From assembly GCF_002934625.1 (NCBI RefSeq), contig NZ_PTJD01000017.1:1-64000 (forward strand): 64,000 nucleotides of DNA, given 5' to 3'. Of the stretch, positions 26,935 to 35,637 are shown one piece after another. The number at the start of each line of letters is the position of its first letter. Within the stretch, counting starts at the first letter, position 1. This stretch comes from Kineococcus xinjiangensis. GTDB taxonomy: Bacteria > Actinomycetota > Actinomycetes > Actinomycetales > Kineococcaceae. The notes below the pieces were generated by a model, which saw only the letters and a program-made list of their open reading frames with translations, ran no database searches and was not told the origin of the DNA. The position numbers were made by a program, and so were the translations under genes.

Positions 26935-27933
26935 TCAGATCAACGAGGCGAGCAGGAAGTAGACGAGGGCCGCCGTCGCCCCGGCGCCCGGGAAGGTCAG
27001 CACCCAGGCGATGACCATCGAGCGCGCCACGCCCCAGCGGACGGCGGTGAGGCGCCTCGTGGCCCCCACCCCCATGATCGTCGAGCTGATGGTGTGGGTC
27101 GTGGAGATCGGGGCGTGGAAGCCGATGGCCGCCACGTAGAGGACGCCCGCGGAGACGCTCTCGGCCGCGAAGCCCCGGGCGGGGTCGAGGTCGATGATGC
27201 GCCGGCCCAGGGTCCGCATGATCCGCCAGCCCCCGGCGTAGGTGCCGAGGCTGATGGCCAGCGCGGCGGCCACCTTCACCCACTGGGGGATGTCGTCGCC
27301 GGAGTGGTAGCCGCCGGCCACCAGCGCCAGGACGATCACGCCCATCGTCTTCTGCGCGTCCTGCAGCCCGTGCCCCAGCGACATCGCCGCCGCGGAGACG
27401 GTCTGCGCGATCCGGAAGCGGCGGTTCACCCGGCCGGGGTTGGCGTGGCGGAAGGTCCACATGATGGCCACCATGGCGAGGTAGGCCAGCACGAAGCCGC
27501 CCAGCGGCGAGACCACCATCGGGATGAGGACCTTGTCGAGGACGACGCCCCAGTGGACGCCCGTGCCGGCGGCCAGCCCGGCGCCGCCGAGCCCGCCGAT
27601 GAGGGCGTGGGAGGAGGACGAGGGCAGGCCCCGCCACCAGGTGACCAGGTTCCAGGTGATGGCCCCGACGAGCGCCGCGAGGACGACCACGAGACCGGCG
27701 ACCCCGCCCTCCGGGGTGATGATCCCGTTGCCGATCGTCCTGGCCACGCCCTCCCCGAGGAAGGCGCCGATGAGGTTGAAGACCGCGGCCATGAGCAGCG
27801 CCACCCGCGGGGTGAGCGCCCGCGTGGAGACGGAGGTGGCGATGGCGTTCGCGGCGTCGTGGAAGCCGTTGGTGTAGTCGAAGACGAGGGCGACGACGAT
27901 GACGACGATGACCAGGAGGAGGGCCAGCTCCAC
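26935..27933 (-). CDS. pit: Low-affinity inorganic phosphate transporter (PiT family)
   Basis: A 332-residue secondary transporter. PiT signatures are present in both halves: DYTNGFHDAANAIATSVSTRAL at the N-terminus (seen in parts) and FHAPISTTHTISSTIMGVG near the C-terminus, plus SSHALIGGLGGAG. About ten membrane segments. It is a proton- or metal-phosphate symporter used when phosphate is not scarce. Start GTG, with AAGGAG inside the end of the DUF47 gene, 2 nt upstream of which that gene stops. Both form one operon. Confidence 0.93.
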   Translation of the reverse strand: MELALLLVIVVIVVALVFDYTNGFHDAANAIATSVSTRALTPRVALLMAAVFNLIGAFLGEGVARTIGNGIITPEGGVAGLVVVLAALVGAITWNLVTWWRGLPSSSSHALIGGLGGAGLAAGTGVHWGVVLDKVLIPMVVSPLGGFVLAYLAMVAIMWTFRHANPGRVNRRFRIAQTVSAAAMSLGHGLQDAQKTMGVIVLALVAGGYHSGDDIPQWVKVAAALAISLGTYAGGWRIMRTLGRRIIDLDPARGFAAESVSAGVLYVAAIGFHAPISTTHTISSTIMGVGATRRLTAVRWGVARSMVIAWVLTFPGAGATAALVYFLLASLI

Positions 27934-27935
27934 CC

Positions 27936-28556
27936 TCAGGTCTCCTTGAGGGCGATCGCCTCGACGGTGTGGGCGACGTGCTCGAAGGCGTCGGCCGCCC
28001 GCTCCAGCGCCTCGACGACCTCCTTGTTCTTCATGATCTCGATGGCGTCGTACCCGCCGCCGAAGAGGGTCCCCAGCAGCTCGCGGTAGATCCCGTCGGC
28101 CTGGTTCTCCAGCCGGTTGACCTCGACCCAGTAGTCGCTGAGGCCCGCCAGCGAGCGCAGCCGGGGCATCGCGGCGGCCGTCAGCTCCGCCTGCCGCACC
28201 AGGACCTGCACCACCTGCGTCAGCGCCGCGGGCAGCTCCTGGAGCCGGTAGATGATGACGAGGTCGACGGCGGCCTGCATCTCGTCGAGGCAGTCGTCGA
28301 GCCGGGAGGCGAGCTGGTAGATGTCCTCGCGGTCGAAGGGCGTGACGAAGGAGGAGTTCACCCGGCGCAGGACGGCGTGGGTGGCCGCGTCACCCTCGTG
28401 CTCCAGGTCCTCCATCCGCCGGGCCAGCTCGTGCCGACGGGCCTCGTCGCTCCCGAGGAACTCGGCGAGCACGGTGGCCGCCTCCACGAGGATCCTGCCC
28501 GTCGACGCGAAGAGGTCGTAGAACGAGTTGTCCTGAGGGGTGAGACGCAGGCGCAC
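27936..28556 (-). CDS. DUF47 PhoU-like protein, partner of PiT transporter
   Basis: A 206-residue helical protein of the DUF47/PhoU-related family. Segments VEAATVLAEFLGSDEARRHELARRMEDLEHEGDAATH and FDREDIYQLASRLDDCLDEMQAAVD (in pieces) carry the acidic metal-binding pattern. Genes of this family almost always precede pit genes and are thought to regulate them. Start GTG at 28556; TPQDNSFYDLFASTGR is the usual N-terminus. Confidence 0.92.
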   Translation of the reverse strand: MRLRLTPQDNSFYDLFASTGRILVEAATVLAEFLGSDEARRHELARRMEDLEHEGDAATHAVLRRVNSSFVTPFDREDIYQLASRLDDCLDEMQAAVDLVIIYRLQELPAALTQVVQVLVRQAELTAAAMPRLRSLAGLSDYWVEVNRLENQADGIYRELLGTLFGGGYDAIEIMKNKEVVEALERAADAFEHVAHTVEAIALKET

Positions 28557-28663
28557 TCAGCGCTCCCGGGCGGTCGTGGCTCCGAGCCGGAGGGATCCGG
28601 CCCCTCGCGATGCTAACGGCCCCCGGATCGCCGGCCGCGCCTCACTGCGCCGCCGCCGGCACG

Positions 28664-28885
28664 TCACCGTTCCGCGTCGCTGCCCTCCACGCCGAGCAGG
28701 CGGTCGAGGTCGGGCGGCTGGAGGGGGCCGTCGCTCTCGGAGGCTGCGAGCACCACGTCGGCGTAGAGCTCGATCTCGGCGGCGAGCTCGTCGTCGGCCA
28801 GCGCGTCGGACCCCGCGACCGGGCGCAGCGGCTCGCGGTCGCCGGGGCGGGGAGTCGCGCCTCGGGGGGTGGGGGCAGCACTCAT
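28664..28885 (-). CDS. Small conserved acidic protein
   Basis: A 73-residue protein with a short Pro/Arg-rich start and a helical acidic core (ALADDELAAEIELYADVVLAA, then SDGPLQPPDLDRLLGV). The pattern 'two helices ending in an aspartate-rich LLGV' is common in small uncharacterised actinobacterial proteins. ATG start. Same strand as the metallophosphoesterase, 63 nt downstream of it. Function unknown. Confidence 0.65.
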   Translation of the reverse strand: MSAAPTPRGATPRPGDREPLRPVAGSDALADDELAAEIELYADVVLAASESDGPLQPPDLDRLLGVEGSDAER

Positions 28886-28948
28886 GGTGCGCTCAATCTA
28901 CGCCCGGACGCCTTCCGCCGAAGCTGATCGGCCGACTCTCTGCGCCAC

Positions 28949-30571
28949 TCAGGGGGTTGCGCCATCGACGTCCCCCGTGGACGTGACGGCGGGTGCGGCC
29001 GAGGCCACCACCGCCGGCTCCTGCGCGCGGTCGACGACGGTGCGGCGCAGCTGGACCGACGCCAGGCCGAGGCCGCCGACGGTCACCTCGTCGTAGGCGA
29101 CGAGCCGGCCGGCGCGCTCGCCGGAGCGGGCGAAGTGCAGCAGCGTGGCGCTCATCGGCAGCGGCTCGCCGTCGGAGAAGCGGACCAGCGCCGCGGAGCT
29201 GAGGCCGCCACCGCCGGTGGTGCCCTGGACCATCAGCCGCGTCCGGGTGTCCTCGTCCAGCGTCGTCGAGCGCTTGTGCAGGTGGCCGGCCAGCACGAGC
29301 GGCACGCGCCCGTGCAGCGGCTCGGGCGCGCTGGGGTTGTGCAGGACCGCCACGTCCACCGGGTCGTCGGGGTGGGCCTCGTCCCACTCCTCGATCGTCG
29401 CGGCGAAGCGCTCGGTCGCCTCCTGCATGACCTCCAGCTCGCCGCCCTCGGCCAGCTCCCCCTCCGAGGCGGGCGTGAAGCGCGGGTCCCCGATGCCGGC
29501 GAAGCGCAACCCCGCGACCTCCACCGGCTCCCCGCCGTCCAGCACCACGGCTCCGGGCTGCTGCGCCACGGCGTCCGCGGTGCCCTGGGAGTCGTGGTTG
29601 CCGCGGACGAAGACGTAGGGCACGCCGAGCGCGCCGATGCGCTGCAGCGTCGTCGACTCCAGCGCGCTCCCCCACGTCGTCACGTCGCCCGTGTCCACGA
29701 CGGCGTCGACGTCGAACTGCCCCAGCAGGGACTGCGCGAGGTCGTAGGCCAGGGGGTTGAGGTGGACGTCGGAGATGTGCAGGACCGTGGTGACGTCCTG
29801 CCCGAGGCCCGCCTGCCCGGGGGTGGCGCCGCCCTGGACGGGCAGGTTGGCGGAGACGGCGTAGAGGCTGCTGACGTCGCGCACGATCTGGGAGAGGCCG
29901 CTGCGGTAGGACTCCAGCCGGTCCAGCGCGTTGCGCGTGTTGGTCACGATGTAGGGCGCCCGGGACAGCAGGCCCGTGAAGCGCGGCTGCGACAGGGCGG
30001 CGGCGTCGAAGGTGGCGGCCGTCACGGTGCCGAGGACGAGCACCACCGCCAGGGAGGCGCCCGTGGTCTGGGCGGTGCGGCGCGCCCCGCGGTAGACGAG
30101 CAGGCCGGCCGCGGCGGCTCCCGCGAGGCTGCACGCCCCGCTGTAGGCGGCCGCCCGCAGCGTGGCCGCGCGCACGGCGTCGGCCGCGGTGACCTCCAGC
30201 GCCAGGAACTGCTGCGGGGAGCGCAGCAGCCGGCTGGCGGCGTCGAGGTCGACCGAGGTGATCTGCGCGGTGACCAGGACGGGCGCCCAGTGGGTGTCGA
30301 AGGCCACCTGGCCGGCGGGCGGCAGGTCGATGTGGATGCCCGGGGAGAGGCTGGGGCGGACGTGGACCTGCGTCTGGAGGGGGCCGACGTAGGTGGTGGT
30401 GCCGGGGGCCAGCGCTGCACCGACGGCTGCGCCGAGGGCGCTGACGGCGATCAGCCCGCACCAGGCGAGGACGCGGCGCAGGCGGTGACGGGCGGGGCCG
30501 GCGGGGGCGGGCGGCGCGGCCACGTCCCCGGCCGCGGCGCCCTCCGCTGCCGCCGGCTGGTGCTCGCTCAT
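28949..30571 (-). CDS. Membrane-anchored metallophosphoesterase
   Basis: A 540-residue protein. Helices at about 35-55 and in the 155-195 region flank an external domain (about 60-150). The calcineurin-type phosphoesterase domain (about 265-480) has all metal motifs: [25 protein letters not shown], and AGHLHK. The substrate is unknown; related proteins are called YkuE-like or membrane phosphohydrolases. The ATG at 30571 starts MSEHQPAA just before the first helix; upstream in-frame sequence is Arg-rich and unlikely to be coding. Confidence 0.88.
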   Translation of the reverse strand: MSEHQPAAAEGAAAGDVAAPPAPAGPARHRLRRVLAWCGLIAVSALGAAVGAALAPGTTTYVGPLQTQVHVRPSLSPGIHIDLPPAGQVAFDTHWAPVLVTAQITSVDLDAASRLLRSPQQFLALEVTAADAVRAATLRAAAYSGACSLAGAAAAGLLVYRGARRTAQTTGASLAVVLVLGTVTAATFDAAALSQPRFTGLLSRAPYIVTNTRNALDRLESYRSGLSQIVRDVSSLYAVSANLPVQGGATPGQAGLGQDVTTVLHISDVHLNPLAYDLAQSLLGQFDVDAVVDTGDVTTWGSALESTTLQRIGALGVPYVFVRGNHDSQGTADAVAQQPGAVVLDGGEPVEVAGLRFAGIGDPRFTPASEGELAEGGELEVMQEATERFAATIEEWDEAHPDDPVDVAVLHNPSAPEPLHGRVPLVLAGHLHKRSTTLDEDTRTRLMVQGTTGGGGLSSAALVRFSDGEPLPMSATLLHFARSGERAGRLVAYDEVTVGGLGLASVQLRRTVVDRAQEPAVVASAAPAVTSTGDVDGATP

Positions 30572-30729
30572 CGCTCTCCCATCCTGGACTGTCCCGCTCC
30601 GGCGCACCCGCCGCGGTGCCGGCGCCCCTCTCCGGGGCGGATCGCGGGAACGGTCCCGTCTGGTTGTCGTCGGCATCCACTCCTTCGGACTAGAGCGAAC
30701 GGGTGCCCGGATCGTGGCGGCACCGGCGG

Positions 30730-30755
30730 CGCGCGGGGGCCCGGGCCCCCGCGCG
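30730..30755. promoter_or_regulatory. 26-bp perfect palindrome upstream of fur-catalase operon
   Basis: CGCGCGGGGGCCC and its exact complement meet at a central CCCGGG. It lies 50 bp before the fur start, in the divergent gap with the phosphoesterase. TTGACT at 30778-30783 nearby resembles a -35. Could be an operator or a hairpin. Confidence 0.4.
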
Positions 30756-30804
30756 GACCATCCGAGACCACGCTTTCTTGACTCGTTCCAGAGAAGCTGG
30801 TGGA

Positions 30805-31305
30805 GTGGAGGACGTGCACCTCCCGGCAGCCGAGCGGATCCGTGCCCGCGGCCTGCGCGCCACGCGCCCGCGCGTCGCCGTCCTCGACGTCCTCGACGCC
30901 GCGACGGACGACCGCCACCTGGCCGTGGCCGACGTCTGCGCCCGCGTGCGCGCCGACCTGGGCGCCGTGTCCACCCAGGCGGTCTACGACTGCCTGGAGG
31001 CCCTCACCAGCGCCGGGCTCGCCCGTCGCATCGAACCCGCGGGCCACCCGGCCCGCTACGAGTCCCGCGTCGGCGACAACCACCACCACCTGGTCTGCCG
31101 CGGCTGCGGCCGGACCGTCGACGTGGACTGCGCCATCGGCGCGGCTCCGTGCCTCGAGCCCTCGTCGTCGCAGGGGTTCGTCGTGGACGAGGCCGAGGTG
31201 ACCTTCTGGGGCCGCTGCCCCTCCTGCACCACCCGCGCGGAGGTGGACGACCCCGCCCCCGCCGCACGTCCGATCACCCCCCACCCCGGAGAGGACCCGC
31301 GATGA
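30805..31305 (+). CDS. Fur-family peroxide-responsive repressor (FurA/CatR type)
   Basis: A 166-residue regulator. Winged helix at about 1-85 ([19 protein letters not shown] ... [17 protein letters not shown]). Metal-binding [11 protein letters not shown] with the first CxxC, and CPSC as the second. Its ATGA overlap with the catalase gene makes it the dedicated repressor of that operon, as FurA and CatR are for katG/catA elsewhere, with metal-catalysed oxidation releasing DNA. Start GTG at 30805; a GTG three codons later (30814) is an alternative. Confidence 0.9.
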   Translation: MEDVHLPAAERIRARGLRATRPRVAVLDVLDAATDDRHLAVADVCARVRADLGAVSTQAVYDCLEALTSAGLARRIEPAGHPARYESRVGDNHHHLVCRGCGRTVDVDCAIGAAPCLEPSSSQGFVVDEAEVTFWGRCPSCTTRAEVDDPAPAARPITPHPGEDPR

Positions 31306-32957
31306 CCGACGTCGCCAGCCAGCAGAGCGCACCGGACGACAACCGCCCCACGCTGACCAACCGCCAGGGCCACCCGGTCTACGACAACCAGAACCAGCGC
31401 ACCGTCGGCGCGCGCGGCCCCGCCACGCTGGAGAACTACCAGTTCCTCGAGAAGATCAGCCACTTCGACCGCGAGCGGATCCCCGAGCGCGTCGTGCACG
31501 CGCGCGGCACCACCGCCTACGGCTACTTCGAGGCGTACGGGTCCCTCGGGGACGAGCCCATCTCCAAGTACACCCGCGCCAGGCTCTTCCAGGAGAAGGG
31601 CAAGCGCACCGACCTCGCGATCCGCTTCTCCACCGTGGCGGGTGGCCGCGACTCCTCCGAGTCGGCGCGCGACCCCCGCGGCTTCGCGGTGAAGTTCTAC
31701 ACCGAGGACGGCAACTGGGACCTCGTCGGCAACAACCTCGGCGTCTTCTTCATCCGCGACGCCATCAAGTTCCCCGACTTCATCCACTCCCAGAAGCCGG
31801 ACCCCGTCACCTTCGAGGCGGGCGTCGCCAACCGGGCGTTCGACTTCTTCAGCCAGACGCCCGAGGCCATGCACATGGTCATGCTGGTCTTCAGCCCCCG
31901 CGGCCTGCCCGCGTCGTACCGCACGATGCAGGGCTTCGGCGTGAACACCTACAAGTGGGTCAACGCACAGGGCGAGTCCGTCCTCGTCAAGTACCACTGG
32001 CTGCCGAAGCAGGGCGTGAAGTCCTGGACCGCCGCCGACGCCGCCGCCGTGCAGGCGCAGACCCTCGGCGCCCACACCAAGGACCTCTACGACGCGATCG
32101 AGCGCGGCGACTTCCCCGAGTGGGAGCTGCACGTCCAGATCATGGAGGACCACGACCACCCCGAGCTGGACTTCGACCCGCTCGACGACACCAAGGTGTG
32201 GCCGGAGGAGGTCTTCCCGCTGCGCCCCGTCGGCCGGATGGTCCTCGACCGCAACGTGACGGACAACTTCGCCGAGAACGAGCAGATCGCGTTCGGCACC
32301 GGCGTGCTCGTGGACGGCCTGGACTTCTCCGACGACAAGATGCTCGTCGGCCGGACGTTCTCCTACTCCGACACCCAGCGCTACCGGGTGGGCCCGAACT
32401 ACCTGCAGCTCCCGGTGAACCGGCCCAAGGTCCCGGTGAACACGAACCAGCAGGGCGGCCAGATGTCCTACGGCCGGGACGAGGTCGGGTCCAACCCGCA
32501 CGTGAACTACGAGCCCTCCATCACCGGCGGCCTCAAGGAGGCCACCTACCCCACGCACGACGAGCAGGGCCCCGTCATCACCGGCCGCCTGACCCGCAAG
32601 CGCATCCCCCGCACCAACGACTACAAGCAGGCCGGCGAGCGCTACCTGCTGTCGGAGCAGTGGGAGAAGGACGACCTGGTGGCCAACCTCGTCGGCGCGC
32701 TGCAGCAGTGCGACCGGCCCATCCAGGAGCGGATGGTGTGGCACTTCCTGATGGTCGAGGACGAGCTGGGCCTGCGCGTCGGCGAGGGTCTCGGCATCAC
32801 CCCGGACGACGTCCGCCACCTGCCGCCGCTGCAGTCGCAGACGCTGAACGAGGAGGAGCAGGCCCGCCTCGCCAACCTCGGCAAGAACGGCCCGCGCGAC
32901 GTCGCCGGTCTCGTCATGACGCACTGCGTGCCCAACGAGCGGGTCGTCGTCGCCTGA
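31302..32957 (+). CDS. katA: Heme catalase
   Basis: A 551-residue monofunctional catalase converting hydrogen peroxide to water and oxygen. Distal His66 in [15 protein letters not shown], Asn in [13 protein letters not shown] (144/145), and proximal heme-ligand Tyr355 in RTFSYSDTQ. The length places it with the small-subunit catalases plus a C-terminal extension of about 50 residues ([22 protein letters not shown] and so on), common in actinobacteria. The ATG overlaps the fur stop codon. Confidence 0.95.
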   Translation: MTDVASQQSAPDDNRPTLTNRQGHPVYDNQNQRTVGARGPATLENYQFLEKISHFDRERIPERVVHARGTTAYGYFEAYGSLGDEPISKYTRARLFQEKGKRTDLAIRFSTVAGGRDSSESARDPRGFAVKFYTEDGNWDLVGNNLGVFFIRDAIKFPDFIHSQKPDPVTFEAGVANRAFDFFSQTPEAMHMVMLVFSPRGLPASYRTMQGFGVNTYKWVNAQGESVLVKYHWLPKQGVKSWTAADAAAVQAQTLGAHTKDLYDAIERGDFPEWELHVQIMEDHDHPELDFDPLDDTKVWPEEVFPLRPVGRMVLDRNVTDNFAENEQIAFGTGVLVDGLDFSDDKMLVGRTFSYSDTQRYRVGPNYLQLPVNRPKVPVNTNQQGGQMSYGRDEVGSNPHVNYEPSITGGLKEATYPTHDEQGPVITGRLTRKRIPRTNDYKQAGERYLLSEQWEKDDLVANLVGALQQCDRPIQERMVWHFLMVEDELGLRVGEGLGITPDDVRHLPPLQSQTLNEEEQARLANLGKNGPRDVAGLVMTHCVPNERVVVA

Positions 32958-32976
32958 CGGACCCCTCCTCAGAACG

Positions 32977-33016
32977 CGGCGGCGCCGCCCCGGGAACGGC
33001 CGGGGCGGCGCCGCCG
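32977..33016. terminator. Bidirectional hairpin terminator catalase / OsmC
   Basis: A perfect 17-bp stem (32977-32993 / 33000-33016) with a 6-nt loop between the two convergent stop codons. Confidence 0.85.
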
Positions 33017-33046
33017 TGCTGTGCCGTGGTGCGGCGCGGGCGGGGC

Positions 33047-33487
33047 TCAGCCCTCGAGGGCCGCGTCGACGGTGATCTCGACGCCGGTCAGGGCCTTGGA
33101 GACGGGGCAGGTGGCCTTGGCGTCCTGCGCGGCCTTGGCGAAGCCCTCGGCGTCGAGGCCCTCCACCTCCCCGCGGACGGTGACCTTGATGCCGGTCAGA
33201 CGGAAGCCGCCGTCCGGGTCCGGCCCGAGGGAGACGTCCTCGGAGATCTCCAGGCTCTGCGGGGTGCCGCCCGCCTCGGCGATGAGGTGGGACAGCTGCA
33301 TCGCGAAGCAGGAGGAGTGCGCGGCGGCGATGAGCTCCTCGGGGCTGGTGGTGCCGCCCGCCTCGTCGGCGGCGCGCTTGGGGAACGAGACGTCGAAGGT
33401 GCCGACCTTCGAGCTGCTCAGCTCGACCTGGCCGGAGCCGTCCTCCAGGCCGCCGTTCCAGGCGGTGCGTGCGGTGCGGGTGGGCAT
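33047..33487 (-). CDS. OsmC-family organic hydroperoxide reductase
   Basis: A 146-residue thiol peroxidase. The two catalytic cysteines are C60 (AAAHSSCFAMQLSHL) and C127 (AKATCPVSKAL), in the OsmC/Ohr arrangement; the sequence is closer to OsmC. It reduces organic hydroperoxides. The ATG at 33487 gives the normal start MPTRTARTAWNG. It faces the catalase gene, making a small peroxide-defence cluster. Confidence 0.92.
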   Translation of the reverse strand: MPTRTARTAWNGGLEDGSGQVELSSSKVGTFDVSFPKRAADEAGGTTSPEELIAAAHSSCFAMQLSHLIAEAGGTPQSLEISEDVSLGPDPDGGFRLTGIKVTVRGEVEGLDAEGFAKAAQDAKATCPVSKALTGVEITVDAALEG

Positions 33488-33577
33488 GCCGTTCCTTCCT
33501 CGTCGCGGATCGCACCCGGGGTGCCGGGGCCCCGCCATCCTCCGCGCCCTCCCCCTCCCCCACCACCGGAACGCCGG

Positions 33578-33609
33578 ACGCCCGGCCCCTCCGAGGAGGG
33601 ACCGGGCGT
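33578..33609. terminator. Hairpin terminator of the DEAD-box helicase gene
   Basis: 14-bp stem with one mismatch (33578-33591 / 33596-33609), 4-nt loop, just past the helicase stop codon. Confidence 0.7.
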
Positions 33610-33644
33610 CTCGGACGTGCGAGGTGCCTGCGGGAGTGCCGAGG

Positions 33645-35273
33645 TCAGTCGCGGGCGGGCTGGGCGCCGCCGTCGCGGGAGCCCCACGAACCACCCTGCG
33701 CGGGCCGGCGCGAGGGACCGCCCCGGTAGCCGCGGGAGTCGCGACCGCCGGAACCGGGACCGCGACGGCCGCGGCCGTCACGGGCGGGGCGGCCCTCGGA
33801 GGTGCGGCGCGGCTTGACGACGACCGGCTCCCCGGACTCCGCCACCGCCCGCACGATCTCGTCACCGGCGGCCACGTGCTCCGTGGTCGCGGTCACGCCC
33901 GCGTCGCGGTGCAGCCACCCGTAGCGGCGGACCTGGTCCGGCAGCGCGATCGCCAGGACCGTGCCCTTGTTCCCGGCGCGCGCGGTGCGGCCGGAGCGGT
34001 GCAGGTAGTCCTTGTGGTCGTTCGGCGGGTCCACGTGCACGACGAGGTCCACGTCGTCGACGTGGATGCCGCGCGCGGCGACGTCGGTGGCCACGAGCAC
34101 GCGCGTCTCACCGGCGGCGAAGGCGTCGATGGCCTTCGAGCGCTGGCTCTGCCGCAGGTCGCCGTGGATGGCCTCGGCGGGGGCGCCCGCCTCGCGCAGC
34201 TGGTCGGCCAGGCGCTGGGCGCCCAGCTTCGTCCGCACGAAGAGGATGCTGCGGGCCGGGCGCATCGAGATCTCGGTGAGCACCGCCAGCTTGTCGTGCG
34301 GGCGCAGCGCGAAGACGCGGTGCTCCATGTTGGCGGCCGTCTCCGTCTCCTGCGGGACCGAGTGGAACGCCGGGTCCGTGAGGAAGTCCTTGACCAGCTG
34401 CTCGACACCGCGGTCGAGGGTCGCGGAGAAGAACATCCGCTGCCCGTTCGCACGGGTCTGCTCGAGGATCGCGCGCACCGCCGGCAGGAAGCCGAGGTCG
34501 GCCATGTGGTCGGCCTCGTCGAGGACGGCGACGCTCACCTCGGACAGCGAGCACGCCTGCCGCTCCACCAGGTCGGTGAGGCGCCCCGGCGTGGCGATGA
34601 GGATGTCGATGCCGCGCTGCAGCGCCGCGATCTGGCGGGCGTAGGGCACCCCGCCCACGACGCACGCCATGCGCAGGCCGAGGGAGTCCCCGAGCGGGCG
34701 CAGCGCGTCGGCGACCTGCATCGCCAGCTCGCGGGTCGGGACGAGGATGAGCCCGCGCGGGGCGTTGGCGTTGCGCACGCGGTCACCCGCGGCGAGGCGC
34801 GCGATCATCGGCAGGCCGAAGCCGAGGGTCTTGCCGGAGCCGGTCTTGGCGCGGCCGAGGATGTCGCGGCCGGCGATGCCGTCGACCAGCACGCGCGACT
34901 GGATCGCGAACGGCGCGGTCATGCCCCGGCGCTCCAGCGCGGCGACGAGCTCCTCGGGCAGGCCGAGCGCGGCGAACGTGGACTCCGGGACCTCGACGAG
35001 CTGGGCCGCGTCGAGGGCCTGCTCGATGGGCGAGGGCGCGAAGGAGCGGGGGCTGCGCGGCGGGCCGGAGCGGGAGCCGCGGTAGCCGTTGGAGCCGCCG
35101 TAGCTGCCGGAGGACGAGCCGCCGGAGGAACCACCGGAGCGGTAGCCGCTGCCGGAGCCGGCCGAGCGGTATCCGCCGGAGCGGGAGCCCGAGGGGCGGT
35201 CGGAGCGGAAGTCGGACGTGCGGGAGTCGCGGTAACCGCGGGACTCGGAGTTTCGTGCGTCGTACGAGGGCAT
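33645..35273 (-). CDS. DEAD-box ATP-dependent RNA helicase
   Basis: A 542-residue helicase. The N-terminal about 75 residues are Ser/Gly/Arg/Tyr-rich, disordered and RNA-binding-like. Core: Q-motif with FAIQSRVLVDGIAGRD, Walker A AKTGSGKT, PTRELAMQVADAL, DEAD box in VLDEADHMADLGF, SAT, and HRSGRTARAG. The C-terminus is again Arg/Gly-rich (about 490-542). This RhlE/CsdA-like form unwinds RNA in cold response, ribosome assembly or decay. A -10 box about 150 nt upstream suggests a long leader, a frequent feature of cold-regulated helicase genes. Confidence 0.93.
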   Translation of the reverse strand: MPSYDARNSESRGYRDSRTSDFRSDRPSGSRSGGYRSAGSGSGYRSGGSSGGSSSGSYGGSNGYRGSRSGPPRSPRSFAPSPIEQALDAAQLVEVPESTFAALGLPEELVAALERRGMTAPFAIQSRVLVDGIAGRDILGRAKTGSGKTLGFGLPMIARLAAGDRVRNANAPRGLILVPTRELAMQVADALRPLGDSLGLRMACVVGGVPYARQIAALQRGIDILIATPGRLTDLVERQACSLSEVSVAVLDEADHMADLGFLPAVRAILEQTRANGQRMFFSATLDRGVEQLVKDFLTDPAFHSVPQETETAANMEHRVFALRPHDKLAVLTEISMRPARSILFVRTKLGAQRLADQLREAGAPAEAIHGDLRQSQRSKAIDAFAAGETRVLVATDVAARGIHVDDVDLVVHVDPPNDHKDYLHRSGRTARAGNKGTVLAIALPDQVRRYGWLHRDAGVTATTEHVAAGDEIVRAVAESGEPVVVKPRRTSEGRPARDGRGRRGPGSGGRDSRGYRGGPSRRPAQGGSWGSRDGGAQPARD

Positions 35274-35435
35274 GCGGGAAGGAACTCCACGTGGGATAGC
35301 AGGCCGCACGCGGTCGACCCCCGGCTGCAGGCACACCAGTGCGGCGCGCATCGTCGTCAGGGGATGAGACTCAAGCGACCTCGCGGGCGGCTCGCCCGCA
35401 GAGTGGACGGCGTCGACACCGTCACGATGAGCCTA
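35274..35435 (-). promoter_or_regulatory. Putative long 5' leader of the helicase gene
   Basis: A -10 box TAGGCT (35435-35430, minus strand) lies about 155 nt before the ATG at 35273. The leader contains a stable hairpin (GCGGGC, 5-nt loop, GCCCGC; about 35383-35399). No other gene is visible in the 364-nt gap 35274-35637. Confidence 0.4.
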
Positions 35436-35585
35436 ACAGGCGGGCACCCCGCGCTGTTCCGGGGGCGCTCGGCCCACCCCGTCGGCCCTCCGCGGCGCAC
35501 CCGGTCGGCCCCGCGCGGCCCGGAGGGCGGTGAGGGCGGTCGCGGAGACGACGTCCCCGACGACGGCCACCCCCACCGAGGCGCC

Positions 35586-35627
35586 GACGGGGTCGCCGGC
35601 CCGGGGCAGCCGCCCCGGGCCGGCGCC
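35586..35627. terminator. Hairpin terminator of CYTH-CHAD gene
   Basis: A perfect 13-bp core stem (35595-35607 / 35612-35624) with a 4-nt loop, with partial pairing extending outwards, 10 nt past the CYTH-CHAD stop codon. Confidence 0.75.
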
Positions 35628-35637
35628 CGTCACGGGG

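Noticed and set aside
31056-33566. An 836-codon minus-strand frame across the catalase gene
   Set aside because: Shadow of the catalase coding strand; low-complexity composition and no motif.
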